From a virus: a stretch of DNA of 33,230 bases. Where the stretch lies: IMG/VR virus record IMGVR_UViG_3300022538_000580, positions 1 through 33,230 of that record, one strand, 5' to 3'. How positions within the stretch are numbered: the stretch's first letter is position 1; each line of letters starts with the position of its first letter. A program made the position numbers and the translations under genes. Positions 1-7,595 of this stretch are shown here, one piece after another. The notes under the pieces were generated by a model. The model was not told the DNA's origin, searched no databases, and worked only from the letters and a program-made list of their open reading frames with translations.

Positions 1-1
1 A

Positions 2-145
2 CAACCAGATTTGTCAACTATGAAGAAGAGAGAGCTTCTTGAACTTGCCGAGAAAAGAGGAATCGAACTTCCCAAGAAAATCACAAAAAGGGAGTTGATT
101 GAAAAACTAAAAGAAAGTGACAACAAGGATTCGCAAAAAGATTAA
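2..145 (+). CDS. C-terminal end of a head-region protein (cut by window edge)
   Basis: Only the last 47 codons are inside the window, so the start and the main domain are unknown. The visible tail is rich in Lys and Glu and contains two helix-turn-helix-like half-repeats, KKRELLELAEKRGI and TKRELIEKLKE. This is the pattern of SAP/HeH or Rho-N-like minidomains, which often sit at the ends of phage head proteins. It stops 27 bases before the next gene on the same strand and is probably co-transcribed with it. The function of the whole protein cannot be judged from this fragment. Confidence 0.6.
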   Translation, partial: QPDLSTMKKRELLELAEKRGIELPKKITKRELIEKLKESDNKDSQKD

Positions 146-172
146 ACGACGCAAAGTCAAAAGGAGAACAAA

Positions 173-1060
173 ATGAGTAAAAGAAATCTTGCGACTATGG
201 ACACCGATATGTTTACGCCTATCGGTCGTCTACTGCAACAAGCGATGGCGCACGGTATCACCAATGATATGGTTTATGGTGGATTACTAACAGGGCAAAC
301 AAGTTTGCAGGGATTACACGTAAAACAAACAACCCAGAACTGTTCGATTGGTACTCGCAGAGTAACTTGGGATGGCCGTGTTTTTCGGTATGGACTATGT
401 GGAGCAGACCTTACAAGTATGAAGTTTTTCGTTATCAACTATAATCCGCTGGTAATGACAGTAGTACAAGGTGCCAGTGCCGTCGCTGCTGCTTCCGCAG
501 GTGCAACATCGCTGACACTTAGTTTTAGTTCTGGTGAAATTGGTGTATTAGGAACTGGTGCAGTTGCTGCAAACGAACTTTATGGAGGCTACATTTCCTT
601 ATACAACAGCTCTTCTGTACGAGACCAGAGGATGATTCTCACCAATACTGTCGTTGCTACAGACGGTGATGAGATGACAATTACGATTGATGATGGGATA
701 TCCGCTGCTGTAGAAGATGACAATTGTGAGATTTGTGCTAATCCCTATAGTGATTTAAGGAGTAATACTGATGGCACATCTCCAGCAATGGGTATGCCTG
801 CTATAGATGCAGATGCTGATGATTATTTCTGGAGTCAGACTTGGGGAATTTGTAGAGTTACGCCCGATTCCAATCAACATTCCGGATTCGTAGATGGTTG
901 TCATCAGTTCTGTCTTGACCAGTTTGGTGTAGCACAAAGGGATGAATCTTACGATCAGACGGAAGCGAATATGCAAAATGTTGGATTTTGTGTTTCTCGC
1001 TCGGATGCTGCTACCTACACATCCGTTGCTCCATTCGTTATGCTGCAGATTAGTCCGTAA
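173..1060 (+). CDS. phage virion structural protein (head/decoration-like)
   Basis: A 295-residue protein preceded by a good AAAAGGAG ribosome site. The N-terminus (to about residue 75) is followed by an Ala/Gly/Thr/Ser-rich beta-type middle (about 100-180; AGATSLTLSF, then GGYISLYN), and then a segment with WSQTWGICRV near residue 225. This layout resembles abundant phage structural proteins encoded next to the capsid gene. There is no signal peptide or membrane segment. The position directly before the connector genes supports a head role. It could be the major capsid protein itself or a decoration/fibre protein; the sequence alone does not settle this. A strong hairpin follows the stop codon. 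Confidence 0.6.
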   Translation: MSKRNLATMDTDMFTPIGRLLQQAMAHGITNDMVYGGLLTGQTSLQGLHVKQTTQNCSIGTRRVTWDGRVFRYGLCGADLTSMKFFVINYNPLVMTVVQGASAVAAASAGATSLTLSFSSGEIGVLGTGAVAANELYGGYISLYNSSSVRDQRMILTNTVVATDGDEMTITIDDGISAAVEDDNCEICANPYSDLRSNTDGTSPAMGMPAIDADADDYFWSQTWGICRVTPDSNQHSGFVDGCHQFCLDQFGVAQRDESYDQTEANMQNVGFCVSRSDAATYTSVAPFVMLQISP

Positions 1061-1081
1061 GTTAAAAACTGAAAGGCTTTA

Positions 1082-1108
1082 GGGAGTTGAGCCTGATAAT
1101 CAACTCCC
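1082..1108 (+). terminator. strong hairpin after the structural gene
   Basis: A perfect 9-bp stem, GGGAGTTGA / TCAACTCCC, with a 9-base loop begins 21 bases after the stop codon. No run of T follows (CATATTTG), so it may be a weak terminator or an mRNA-stabilising or processing hairpin that keeps the upstream message abundant. Confidence 0.5.
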
Positions 1109-1131
1109 ATATTTGAAAAGGATTAAACAAA

Positions 1132-1353
1132 ATGCCCGACGACCCCAGAACAATGAATATAGTAAATCCTGAGTTGCGTGGTATGCCTGAAAGAGATTAC
1201 AGAGAAGAACTGAACAGGCGCTCGCATAAAGCAGGACACACCACCAGAAATGGTGGGCCTGTACCTATTAAGTGTGCAATAGTTGTACCCTTTGGTAAAG
1301 AAAGATTGAATATATGGGCAAGAGATAAGCACGGTAACTTAATTGAGGATTAG
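1132..1353 (+). CDS. small hypothetical protein in the head region
   Basis: A charged 73-residue protein with no recognised domain. The start is supported by an AAAAGG site just upstream. The N-terminal half is rich in Arg, Asn and Pro (MPDDPRTMNIVNPELRG), and the C-terminal half contains a short beta-like stretch, PIKCAIVVPFG. It lies between the structural gene and a homing endonuclease, five bases before the latter. It is probably a minor head component or a small late protein; nothing allows a firmer call. Confidence 0.5.
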   Translation: MPDDPRTMNIVNPELRGMPERDYREELNRRSHKAGHTTRNGGPVPIKCAIVVPFGKERLNIWARDKHGNLIED

Positions 1354-1358
1354 TATAA

Positions 1359-2081
1359 ATGCCAAAAGGACAATTTACAAATCCAAAAGAAAGAGCAGAA
1401 AAGATAAGCAAAGCTCTAAAGGGTATAAAAAGAGGGCGTCCTTCTGAAGAACATAGAAAGAAAATAAGCGAGGCTCTTAAAGGTCGTCCAGGCACCATGA
1501 AAGGCAAACATTTTTCGCTTGAAACACGAGAAAAAATGAGGAAGGCTGCGACAGGCAGATGTGTTTCAAATGATACACGTAAAAAATTAAGCATAGTGAA
1601 TAAAGAGAAACATCTTTCAAAGACACATAAGAAAAAATTAAGCATAGCAAACAAAGGAAAACATCTTTCGGAAGAAACAAAGAAGAAAATTAGTAAGTCT
1701 CTTAAAGGAAGAAAACAACCCATTCGTTCTAAAGAAACTAAGAGAAAAATAAGTGAATCAAAAAAGGGGAAACCTCCTTGGAATAAAGGTATTATCGGAG
1801 AAAAAAGTCATTTTTGGAAAGGTGGCATTTCATTTCTTCCTTATGCTTTTGATTTTGATGCAGAATTAAAAAAACTCATTAAGAAACGAGACAAATATAT
1901 TTGCCAACTTTGCCAGAAAAGACAAATAGGCAAAAATCTTTGTATACACCATATTGATTATGATAAACAAAATTCTTCTCCAGACAATTTAATGTCTTTA
2001 TGTTGGAGTTGTCACGGAAAAACTAATAATCATCGAAAATCGTGGATAAGATTCTTTAATCAAAAATTAAAATTTGCATAG
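1359..2081 (+). CDS. HNH homing endonuclease with NUMOD3 repeats
   Basis: The 240-residue protein has two parts. Residues about 10-150 hold roughly seven copies of a short Lys-rich motif of the type SEETKKKIS...KG, which is the NUMOD3 DNA-binding repeat found in GIY-YIG and HNH homing enzymes. Residues about 165-230 form an HNH nuclease: CQLC, then HHIDYD, an Asn, and LCWSCH supplying the zinc ligands and catalytic His. It is a free-standing selfish gene inserted between two head genes and is expected to cut phage DNA lacking it. It is more A-rich than its neighbours, consistent with recent arrival. Confidence 0.88.
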   Translation: MPKGQFTNPKERAEKISKALKGIKRGRPSEEHRKKISEALKGRPGTMKGKHFSLETREKMRKAATGRCVSNDTRKKLSIVNKEKHLSKTHKKKLSIANKGKHLSEETKKKISKSLKGRKQPIRSKETKRKISESKKGKPPWNKGIIGEKSHFWKGGISFLPYAFDFDAELKKLIKKRDKYICQLCQKRQIGKNLCIHHIDYDKQNSSPDNLMSLCWSCHGKTNNHRKSWIRFFNQKLKFA

Positions 2082-2092
2082 GAGATTAAAAA

Positions 2093-2332
2093 ATGTCGAG
2101 AATAGATGAAGTAGCAGTAACAGGCGGTGTCTGTGAAGGAGATTATCTTACTTATAAATGTCCTCATACAGCTGACTCACAAAAAGAGCACAATTGGTTG
2201 CTTTTCTTTTTGACTGAACTGCTGAAAAATCACAGTAGCGGCAGTTTCAAATTACCGCTTAATGTGGCTGGCACTGATTATTTGGTTGTCGATAGGGCTT
2301 CAGTAACCAGCATAACCGTAACGTTAAGTTAA
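2093..2332 (+). CDS. small head-region protein, paralog 1
   Basis: A 79-residue protein preceded by AGGAG. It is a paralog of the next gene. Both have a central CP(H/Y) motif followed by a polar stretch with W/F and LL/LA (here KCPHTADSQKEHNWLLFFLTELL), and both end with a Y-(L)-x-DR-x-S/V-x-S-V/I-T-x-T motif. The predicted content is beta strands around one amphipathic helix. Its place among head and decoration genes suggests a small virion protein, but the family is not one I can name. Confidence 0.6.
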   Translation: MSRIDEVAVTGGVCEGDYLTYKCPHTADSQKEHNWLLFFLTELLKNHSSGSFKLPLNVAGTDYLVVDRASVTSITVTLS

Positions 2333-2344
2333 GGAGAAATAAAA

Positions 2345-2590
2345 ATGTCAAGTCCTGGAAATATAACAGAAATCAATATCACTTCGACACAAGCTAAGAC
2401 GGGTAACTTTAGCAAATATTGTCCCTATAACAGTGGAACAAGTGAAAGGCGTGCTTGGTTTCAACGCTTAGCGGCTGAACTTGCCAGACCAGGAGGAGCA
2501 GTAGGTAAAACCTTTAAGTTAGTGTGTAGTAACGAAACATACTACCTTGACCGTAGTTTAGTCAGTTCGGTAACAATAACTTATACATAA
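2345..2590 (+). CDS. small head-region protein, paralog 2
   Basis: An 81-residue tandem paralog of the preceding gene, 12 bases away, with its own AAGGAG site. It shares the KYCPYN motif, the amphipathic helix AWFQRLAAELA and the ending YYLDRSLVSSVTITYT, but the rest has diverged, so the duplication is old. It is likely a virion protein with the same fold as its neighbour. Function unknown. Confidence 0.6.
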   Translation: MSSPGNITEINITSTQAKTGNFSKYCPYNSGTSERRAWFQRLAAELARPGGAVGKTFKLVCSNETYYLDRSLVSSVTITYT

Positions 2591-2602
2591 GGAGATTAAA
2601 TT

Positions 2603-2950
2603 ATGGCTCTGCAATCCAACGTAGGCCGTGATGGCTTCGGTAATTTGATAAAACAAAAATACGTTACAAAATCCACTGCAGCTACGCACGAACTAATTGG
2701 GGCAACAGCAGGAAAACGCATTAAGATTATAAGGCTTGTTGCTTCTGCTGGAGGAGCCGTAACCGTTGCTTTACTTTCTGATACAGATGACATTATGCGT
2801 CTTGATTTTACAGCAGATAATCTTTTTGCTAATCTCGTCCAGACTGATGGTGTCTGTGTCGCAATAACTAATGTAGGCAAAGCCTTGCAGGTAACATTAG
2901 GAGGAGCTGTAGCTGTGTATTTTTACATACAATACGTGCTGGTGGATTAG
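2603..2950 (+). CDS. small beta-rich virion protein (decoration/fibre-like)
   Basis: A 115-residue protein with an AAGGAG site. The sequence alternates short hydrophobic strands: KRIKIIRLVASAGGAVTVAL, then a loop with a putative charged turn (DTDDIMRLDF), then a final GGAVAVYFYIQYVLVD. This resembles small head-decoration or spike-like proteins encoded near phage connectors. There is no signal peptide and no catalytic motif. The placement between small head proteins and the connector supports a structural role; the specific role is inferred. Confidence 0.55.
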   Translation: MALQSNVGRDGFGNLIKQKYVTKSTAATHELIGATAGKRIKIIRLVASAGGAVTVALLSDTDDIMRLDFTADNLFANLVQTDGVCVAITNVGKALQVTLGGAVAVYFYIQYVLVD

Positions 2951-2954
2951 ACCA

Positions 2955-3056
2955 ATGACTGAAAAGAAAAAGCCAAAGAAACCAAAAAAACCAAAAGAAC
3001 CCCAAGACAATGAAGGCCCAAAATGGGCGGCAATGAGACGAGCAGGAAGGCTATAA
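2955..3056 (+). CDS. 33-residue Lys/Pro-rich protein
   Basis: A very short gene starting with ATG four bases after the previous stop and ending three bases before the connector start. The first half is a KKPKKPKKPKEP repeat and the end is PKWAAMRRAGRL. The tight packing between two genes in the same direction, and no better use of the gap, are the main support. Such basic mini-proteins occur next to phage connector genes, but no function is known to me. Confidence 0.45.
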   Translation: MTEKKKPKKPKKPKEPQDNEGPKWAAMRRAGRL

Positions 3057-3059
3057 AAA

Positions 3060-3917
3060 ATGGCAGCAAGCGGCAATTACATAGTTGAATCTGATGTAGA
3101 CAATTGGCCTGATGGGTACTCAGAAGCTCAGAAGCAAGCGGCGATAGACAGGGCAGAAGATTTGATTGAGCAGACAACGCACGATTACTTCTACGCAAAA
3201 ACTTTTACCGATACATTCGATGGCAACGGCAAAGATAGACTGTTTCTTAATTATACTCCCGACATTTTGAGCATAACTGAAATTACAATTAGCGGAGTAC
3301 TTATGAGTAGCAGTTTATATGCTTACGATAAAAATGCGGTTTTTCAGGTTGCCGTAGCTACGGCTCAATGTAAAGCAATTGAAGGTATCACTCTTTCCAG
3401 TACTAACCCCGTTTCAATCAATCTTACCGCTCACGGATTTATTACAGGCGAGACAGCACGATTAGTGTTAGTAAAAGGAATTAGTCCCTCTTTAGATGGA
3501 GAATATGTAACTACAAAAACCGATGCAGACAATTTTACTTTGAATGGCACGGACAGCAGTGATTATAGCGGCTCATTCACTTCAGGCACTGCTTGTTTTG
3601 CTATGTTGGCAGAGCTGCACTACTTGATGGGGGCGGAGCTTGGTATATTTGCCAAGGGGCTTAAGAACATCCAGATAACCGGAACATACGGTTGGGCAAG
3701 CTGTCCGGCAGCAATAAAACAAGCAGCGATACTTCTTTGCAAGGCGGAGAATGACCCCACGTTATATTCGCAGTATAGCAGTGCCTTGAAGTCCGAAAAA
3801 CTCGGAGACTACAGTTATACTCTGGCGGATGGTGGGAAACAACTAACCGGCATCGATAAAGTTGATAAGCTAATTCTAAATTATATCAGGCGAAAGCTCA
3901 TGCTGGGTGCAGTCTAA
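3060..3917 (+). CDS. gp6-like head-tail connector with an inserted FCCH-like beta domain
   Basis: At 285 residues this is about twice the usual gp6-like size. Residues 1-100 match the connector start: DVDNWPDGYSEAQKQAAIDRAE, an amphipathic helix, then the beta hairpin of the head-tail connector fold. Residues about 115-180 hold a separate beta domain, with INLTAHGFITGETARL and DADNFTLNGTDSSDYSG; this is the E1 FCCH-like fold often found in phage virion proteins. The connector helices resume at about 210 (CPAAIKQAAILLCKAEND). It sits beside the adaptor and gp10-like genes in the standard neck-gene order. Confidence 0.75.
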   Translation: MAASGNYIVESDVDNWPDGYSEAQKQAAIDRAEDLIEQTTHDYFYAKTFTDTFDGNGKDRLFLNYTPDILSITEITISGVLMSSSLYAYDKNAVFQVAVATAQCKAIEGITLSSTNPVSINLTAHGFITGETARLVLVKGISPSLDGEYVTTKTDADNFTLNGTDSSDYSGSFTSGTACFAMLAELHYLMGAELGIFAKGLKNIQITGTYGWASCPAAIKQAAILLCKAENDPTLYSQYSSALKSEKLGDYSYTLADGGKQLTGIDKVDKLILNYIRRKLMLGAV

Positions 3918-3919
3918 AA

Positions 3920-4234
3920 ATGGAGCATTTATTTATTAGCAAGGTGGATGTTAAGAGGATTACCAGGGCCTCTGACGGCATGGGCGGCTGGACCGAAACT
4001 ACAACCAGACTCCACAAGGATTTGCCCTGTCGAATCAACTGGGTCAAGGGTAGTGAGAAGATTATGTTCGACAAGGTGACTTACTATAGGGACGGAAAGC
4101 TGTTTTGTAAAGTCATTAATGTAACTACAGACGATATAATCACTTATAGCGGCAAGGACTACGATATAGTCGATGTCAGTAATGTGGACAATTTGAACAG
4201 ATTTTTGGTTGTAGATATTAAACTGATTGAATAA
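3920..4234 (+). CDS. head-tail adaptor (head-closure, SPP1 gp16/HK97-type)
   Basis: A 104-residue protein with the layout of the phage head-tail joining family. The N-terminus has DVKRITRASDGMGGW, typical of the loop that reads as a DGxGG turn in this family. The protein then has LPCRINWVKGSE and a C-terminal IITYSGKDYDIVDVSN beta segment. It acts in the virion neck, closing the portal after DNA packaging and forming the docking surface for the tail. The start is two bases after the connector stop, and its stop codon overlaps the next ATG (TAATGG). Confidence 0.8.
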   Translation: MEHLFISKVDVKRITRASDGMGGWTETTTRLHKDLPCRINWVKGSEKIMFDKVTYYRDGKLFCKVINVTTDDIITYSGKDYDIVDVSNVDNLNRFLVVDIKLIE

Positions 4235-5424
4235 TGGCCAAGATAATCGACCATTCCAAAGACGTTCTTGATGAGGCTGACAGGCTTTTCCAGCAGGGCT
4301 TAACAAAAGCCACACTGCTGGTCGAAAGGTCGGCGAAAGAAAAGTGTCCCGTCAAAACCACAACTTTGAGACGCAGTATAACTCACGACATTGAAGGCAG
4401 GACAGCAAGGGTTGGCAGTAATGTGGAGTATGCCTGTGTAGTTGGTCGACAGAATGTTTATGTTCCCGAACAAAAAACAAGCTCTGCTATAAGCAACTTT
4501 GCTTTTGATAATGTATTATCCAAAGACGGTAACTCACACAAAATTACAGCGAAATATCGCTTTTCGCCTAATAATTATAATGCGGTTTCCATTGTCACAA
4601 GAAAGGGTAGATTGCCATTGATTGTAACAGAAAATCATTTGGTCTTAATCTTACGTAGTAATACTTTAATGTGGGAAAAAGCTAAAAATATTATTCAGAC
4701 CGATAAGGTATTTGGCAAGCGTAGTCGTAATGCAATTGTAGATGATTCAAACAAAACCAAATTTATCTGTCCTTGTGGAGAGGAATTTTGGGTTTTTAAC
4801 TATGAACTTAAATTTCGCACGCCCAAATATTGTTCGTCTGATTGCCGCCATAAATTTGGTCCTCACGATTTTACCACAGGAATGTCTTGGTCGTTAAGTG
4901 AAGAAACTTGTAAAAAACGTAGGGGACAAAATAATCCTCAGTGGCGAGATGGTTCTTGTAAGAAACCTTACCCAAGAGAATTTAACGGGAGATTAAAAAG
5001 GATTATATTAGAGCGAGATGGTTTTTTATGCCAACAATGTCATCAGGATATTGATTTGATAGTGCATCATCTTAATTGGGATAAAACGAATAACACTGAA
5101 GAAAATCTTGTTACCTTATGTAGGCCTTGTCATGGAGCATTAAATCGTCTTGATTGCGAATTGCCAACTGTAAATATGGATATGTTTGTCGAAAAACCAA
5201 TTCTTAAAATAGAGCAATATACTGTTATTCGACGAGGCAAAATTAACATACCACGATTATATGATTTTACAATTGCAAGAGAAAATTCATTTATGGTGTC
5301 TGGCGTGTTAGTACATAACAGTTATGTCGAATTGGGAACAAGTAAATGGGCAGGCAAGCCCTTTTTGAGGCCTGCATTGCTGGCTAACGTCAGAAGAATT
5401 AAACAATTGTTCAAAGGCAAATGA
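4234..5424 (+). CDS. HK97 gp10-like neck/tail-completion protein containing an intein
   Basis: The translated product is 396 residues, but residues 1-67 plus 363-396 alone make a typical ~101-residue HK97 gp10-like protein. The N-extein ends GSNVEYA, and the C-extein begins SYVELGTSKWAGKPFLRPAL, which is the family's best conserved stretch. Between them lies an intein. The first extein ends right before a Cys and the last intein residues are His-Asn followed by Ser, as needed for protein splicing. It lies in the expected place between the head-tail adaptor and the tail terminator, and overlaps the next gene by four bases. Confidence 0.9.
   Translation: MAKIIDHSKDVLDEADRLFQQGLTKATLLVERSAKEKCPVKTTTLRRSITHDIEGRTARVGSNVEYACVVGRQNVYVPEQKTSSAISNFAFDNVLSKDGNSHKITAKYRFSPNNYNAVSIVTRKGRLPLIVTENHLVLILRSNTLMWEKAKNIIQTDKVFGKRSRNAIVDDSNKTKFICPCGEEFWVFNYELKFRTPKYCSSDCRHKFGPHDFTTGMSWSLSEETCKKRRGQNNPQWRDGSCKKPYPREFNGRLKRIILERDGFLCQQCHQDIDLIVHHLNWDKTNNTEENLVTLCRPCHGALNRLDCELPTVNMDMFVEKPILKIEQYTVIRRGKINIPRLYDFTIARENSFMVSGVLVHNSYVELGTSKWAGKPFLRPALLANVRRIKQLFKGK
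4435..5319 (+). other. intein with HNH endonuclease domain (295 residues)
   Basis: The intein runs from Cys68 to Asn362 of the gp10-like protein. Splicing block A starts CVVGRQNVYV. Block B carries VTENHLVLI with the T-x-x-H motif. Block F and G read YDFTIARENSFMVSG and then VLVHN, followed by Ser+1. The usual block F His is replaced by Ser (ENSF). The central part has a CPCGEEF...CSSDC zinc motif, a NUMOD3-like SLSEETCKKRRG, and an HNH nuclease (CQQC, HHLNWD, LCRPCH). It is a homing element inside an essential morphogenesis gene. Whether it splices is inferred from intact motifs. Confidence 0.9.
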
Positions 5425-5879
5425 AAACACTTTTTGAATCAATTTATTCAAGATTTGCCGATGACACTGATTTATTCGGCAGTGTCACTGATATGTACAA
5501 TACCGAAGCACCGCCAAATGCTGTTTTCCCATATATTGTATTCTCACTTGTCAGCGATGTACAGGATTTTGATAGTGATAGTGTTCTGGAAGATGCGCTG
5601 ATACAGTTTAATATTTTTAGTGATGAGCCTTCGTCTTCTGAAGCGTGTGATATTTTTGAGTACCTAAAAGGAATCACTGTTGAAGGAACTGGTTACGATT
5701 TTTATGAACTGACAATTGATAATTACACGACGCTTGTACTAAAGCGTGATACAGCACTACTTATTAAAATTGAAAAAGTATGGCAATATAACGTTACTTA
5801 TCACTGTCTATTAAATTACACAGGAGAGGTAGCTATAGAAAAGTTTTACGGGAATTTATATGCGCTATTATCAATTTAG
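5421..5879 (+). CDS. tail terminator/completion protein (DUF3168-like)
   Basis: A 152-residue protein starting in the ATGA overlap with the gp10-like gene. The pattern AIYxxL...D, then the PYIVFSL beta strand, LEDALIQFNIFSDEPSSSEA and the later LTIDNYTTLVLKRD fit the DUF3168 fold. Proteins of this family cap the tail tube or join it to the neck. Its place between the gp10-like and tail-tube genes is the standard one. The C-terminal 25 residues (TGEVAIEKFYGNLYALLSI) extend slightly past the usual end. The family is assigned from layout and partial motifs. Confidence 0.7.
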   Translation: MKTLFESIYSRFADDTDLFGSVTDMYNTEAPPNAVFPYIVFSLVSDVQDFDSDSVLEDALIQFNIFSDEPSSSEACDIFEYLKGITVEGTGYDFYELTIDNYTTLVLKRDTALLIKIEKVWQYNVTYHCLLNYTGEVAIEKFYGNLYALLSI

Positions 5880-5896
5880 ATATTAGGAGAATTATC

Positions 5897-6268
5897 ATGG
5901 CTGTTTTCCACGGGAAAACTGCAAAAATTGAAGGTCTTGGATTAACACCAATTCCAGCAACACTTGGATGGTCCTTGACTACTTCAGGAGATACAGCAGA
6001 AGCTACTGATATGGGAGATACGTTTCAACTCTTTGAAGTTGGTTTTGATGATGCAACTGCAACAGTTGAAGGCAATGCTCGCACTGAAGTCGACTATACT
6101 TCCCTGATTGGAAATAGTGCAACACTCAAATTGTATATTGATGCCTCTCACTATTTTAGCTTCACTGCAATTTGTATAGGCATTACCGAGACGGCTTCCA
6201 AAGATGATATCGGAAAAGTAAGTTTTTCTTTTGAAATGAATGACGCTTCAGGCGTCAGTTATACTTAA
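5897..6268 (+). CDS. tail tube-like protein, type A copy 1
   Basis: A 123-residue beta-rich protein preceded by TTAGGAG. It begins MAVFHGKTAKIEG and has the block FEVGFDDATATVEGN and, near the end, ITETASKDDIGKVSFSFEM. These are shared almost unchanged with the gene at 6737. The size, beta content and place between tail terminator and tail chaperone fit a phage major tail (tube) protein, which would polymerise around the tape measure. There are four related genes in a row here; which one forms the tube cannot be told from sequence. Confidence 0.65.
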   Translation: MAVFHGKTAKIEGLGLTPIPATLGWSLTTSGDTAEATDMGDTFQLFEVGFDDATATVEGNARTEVDYTSLIGNSATLKLYIDASHYFSFTAICIGITETASKDDIGKVSFSFEMNDASGVSYT

Positions 6269-6289
6269 TAATTAAAGGAGAGCTGAATT

Positions 6290-6706
6290 ATGTCTGAAGA
6301 TATTTATCACGGTAAATCTTCATGGGCTACCTGGAAGGATGGTGGGACGTTCACTGCTCTCGTTAACGTTATCGAATGGAGCTATACGTTAGTTTGTGCT
6401 ACAGCTGAAAGTACAGTGATGCATGCCTCTGATACCGGTAAAACAAGAGAAGCCGGTTTTGTCGGTGGTACTGCTACAGTTACTTGCAACTTAGCAGGAG
6501 ATGTAGCGATTGATGAAGGTGACGTTGGAGATTTGCAACTGTTGCGTGGTGCTACTGACGCTATGAAAGGACTTGCTACTGGAGCCGATGGTGCAATTTG
6601 CACTGGAGTAGACATTGGTGTGGATAAAGATGGCATTGAAACTGTCACATACGCATTCCAGCTAACTGGTACTTTAACAGGCACGGTAACAGAAGGGACA
6701 CCGTAA
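6290..6706 (+). CDS. tail tube-like protein, type B copy 1
   Basis: A 138-residue protein with an AAAGGAG site. It opens MSEDIYHGKSSWATW and carries TAESTVMHASDTGKTREAGF, GGTATVTCNLAGDV, and the C-terminal GVDIGVDKDGIETVTYAFQ. It is closely related to the gene at 7149 and distantly to type A (shared HGK, AESTVM, xxGFxxxTATV). It probably shares the tail-tube fold. Possible roles are a second tube subunit or a tube-decorating protein. Function is inferred from position and relatedness. Confidence 0.6.
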   Translation: MSEDIYHGKSSWATWKDGGTFTALVNVIEWSYTLVCATAESTVMHASDTGKTREAGFVGGTATVTCNLAGDVAIDEGDVGDLQLLRGATDAMKGLATGADGAICTGVDIGVDKDGIETVTYAFQLTGTLTGTVTEGTP

Positions 6707-6736
6707 CAATACTATAAAATACAAGGAGGCCTTATT

Positions 6737-7117
6737 ATGGCTGTCTTTCATGGAAAAACGGCAACGGTTGTTTTTACAGGCGGTGCTGGTACTATTACGG
6801 CAGTTACTGGTTGGAGTTTATCTGCTTCGGCTGATGTCGCAGAGTCGACTGTTATGCAATCTTCAGGATTCTGGCAGGCTTTCGAAGTGGGATTTGACGA
6901 TGCAACTGCAACTATCGATGGTAATGCCAGAAAAACCAGAGACACAGTGGCACAAATCGGTTCTGAAGCGTCACTCGAACTCTATATTGATGATACAAAT
7001 TATTTTAGTTTTAATGCTCTTTGTACGGGCATCACCGAAACTGCTTCAAAGGACGATATAGGTAAAATTTCATACTCGTTCGAAATGGATGATGCAGCGG
7101 GAGTGCAATATAATTAA
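6737..7117 (+). CDS. tail tube-like protein, type A copy 2
   Basis: A 126-residue paralog of the gene at 5897, with an AAGGAGG site. It keeps the start MAVFHGKTA, the FEVGFDDATATIDGNAR block and ITETASKDDIGKISYSFEM, while the segment after residue 10 is different and carries ADVAESTVMQSSG, a motif otherwise seen in type B. It therefore links types A and B. It is predicted to be a tail-tube protein or tube-associated subunit. Confidence 0.65.
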   Translation: MAVFHGKTATVVFTGGAGTITAVTGWSLSASADVAESTVMQSSGFWQAFEVGFDDATATIDGNARKTRDTVAQIGSEASLELYIDDTNYFSFNALCTGITETASKDDIGKISYSFEMDDAAGVQYN

Positions 7118-7148
7118 AAATAAACTTTGAATTTGAAAGGATAGAATT

Positions 7149-7592
7149 ATGCCTGAATCTGATTATCATGGAAAAGCCGCTAATGCTTTTTGGGGTCTTG
7201 ATACTGATGGAACTGTAGCAGCTCTTGGAGCACTTACTAATGTTATAGAATGGACTGCTAATTTAATTGCTGGCACAGCCGAAAGCACAGTAATGCATGG
7301 TTCCAGCACAGGTAAGATGCGAGAAGTAGGTTTCAAAGGTGGTACTGCTACAGTTACTTGTCATTTATCAGGAGATGTAGAAATTGATGAAGGTCAAGAA
7401 GGAGCGCTTGAACTATTGCGTGGACCTCTTAATGCTGACAAAGGATATGTTTTTGGCACAGTTGGGGCAGCAGGTAAAGGTGCTATATGTACCGGAGTTG
7501 ATTTAGGGGTGGATAAGGATGGAATAGAAACTGTTACTTATAGTTTTCAAGCTACAGGAACAATAACAACGACAATGACAAAAGGGAGTTAA
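7149..7592 (+). CDS. tail tube-like protein, type B copy 2
   Basis: A 147-residue paralog of the gene at 6290, preceded by GAAAGGAT. Conserved parts are DYHGKAANAFWG, TAESTVMHGSSTGKMREVGF, GGTATVTCHLSGDVEIDEG and GVDLGVDKDGIETVTYSFQ. The first 30 residues contain an extra Ala/Gly-rich insertion (DTDGTVAALGALTN). It closes the A-B-A-B series and is followed four bases later by the tail-assembly chaperone, as expected for a tail-tube gene. Confidence 0.6.
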   Translation: MPESDYHGKAANAFWGLDTDGTVAALGALTNVIEWTANLIAGTAESTVMHGSSTGKMREVGFKGGTATVTCHLSGDVEIDEGQEGALELLRGPLNADKGYVFGTVGAAGKGAICTGVDLGVDKDGIETVTYSFQATGTITTTMTKGS

Positions 7593-7595
7593 ATT

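Larger units (their letters stand above)
5897..7592 (+). repeat. A-B-A-B tandem duplication of a two-gene tail module
   Basis: Two consecutive gene pairs (5897-6706 and 6737-7592) encode the same A and B paralogs in the same order, each gene with its own ribosome site. The protein blocks of A copies match each other far better than A matches B, so the pair was duplicated as a unit after A and B had split. Confidence 0.75.
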
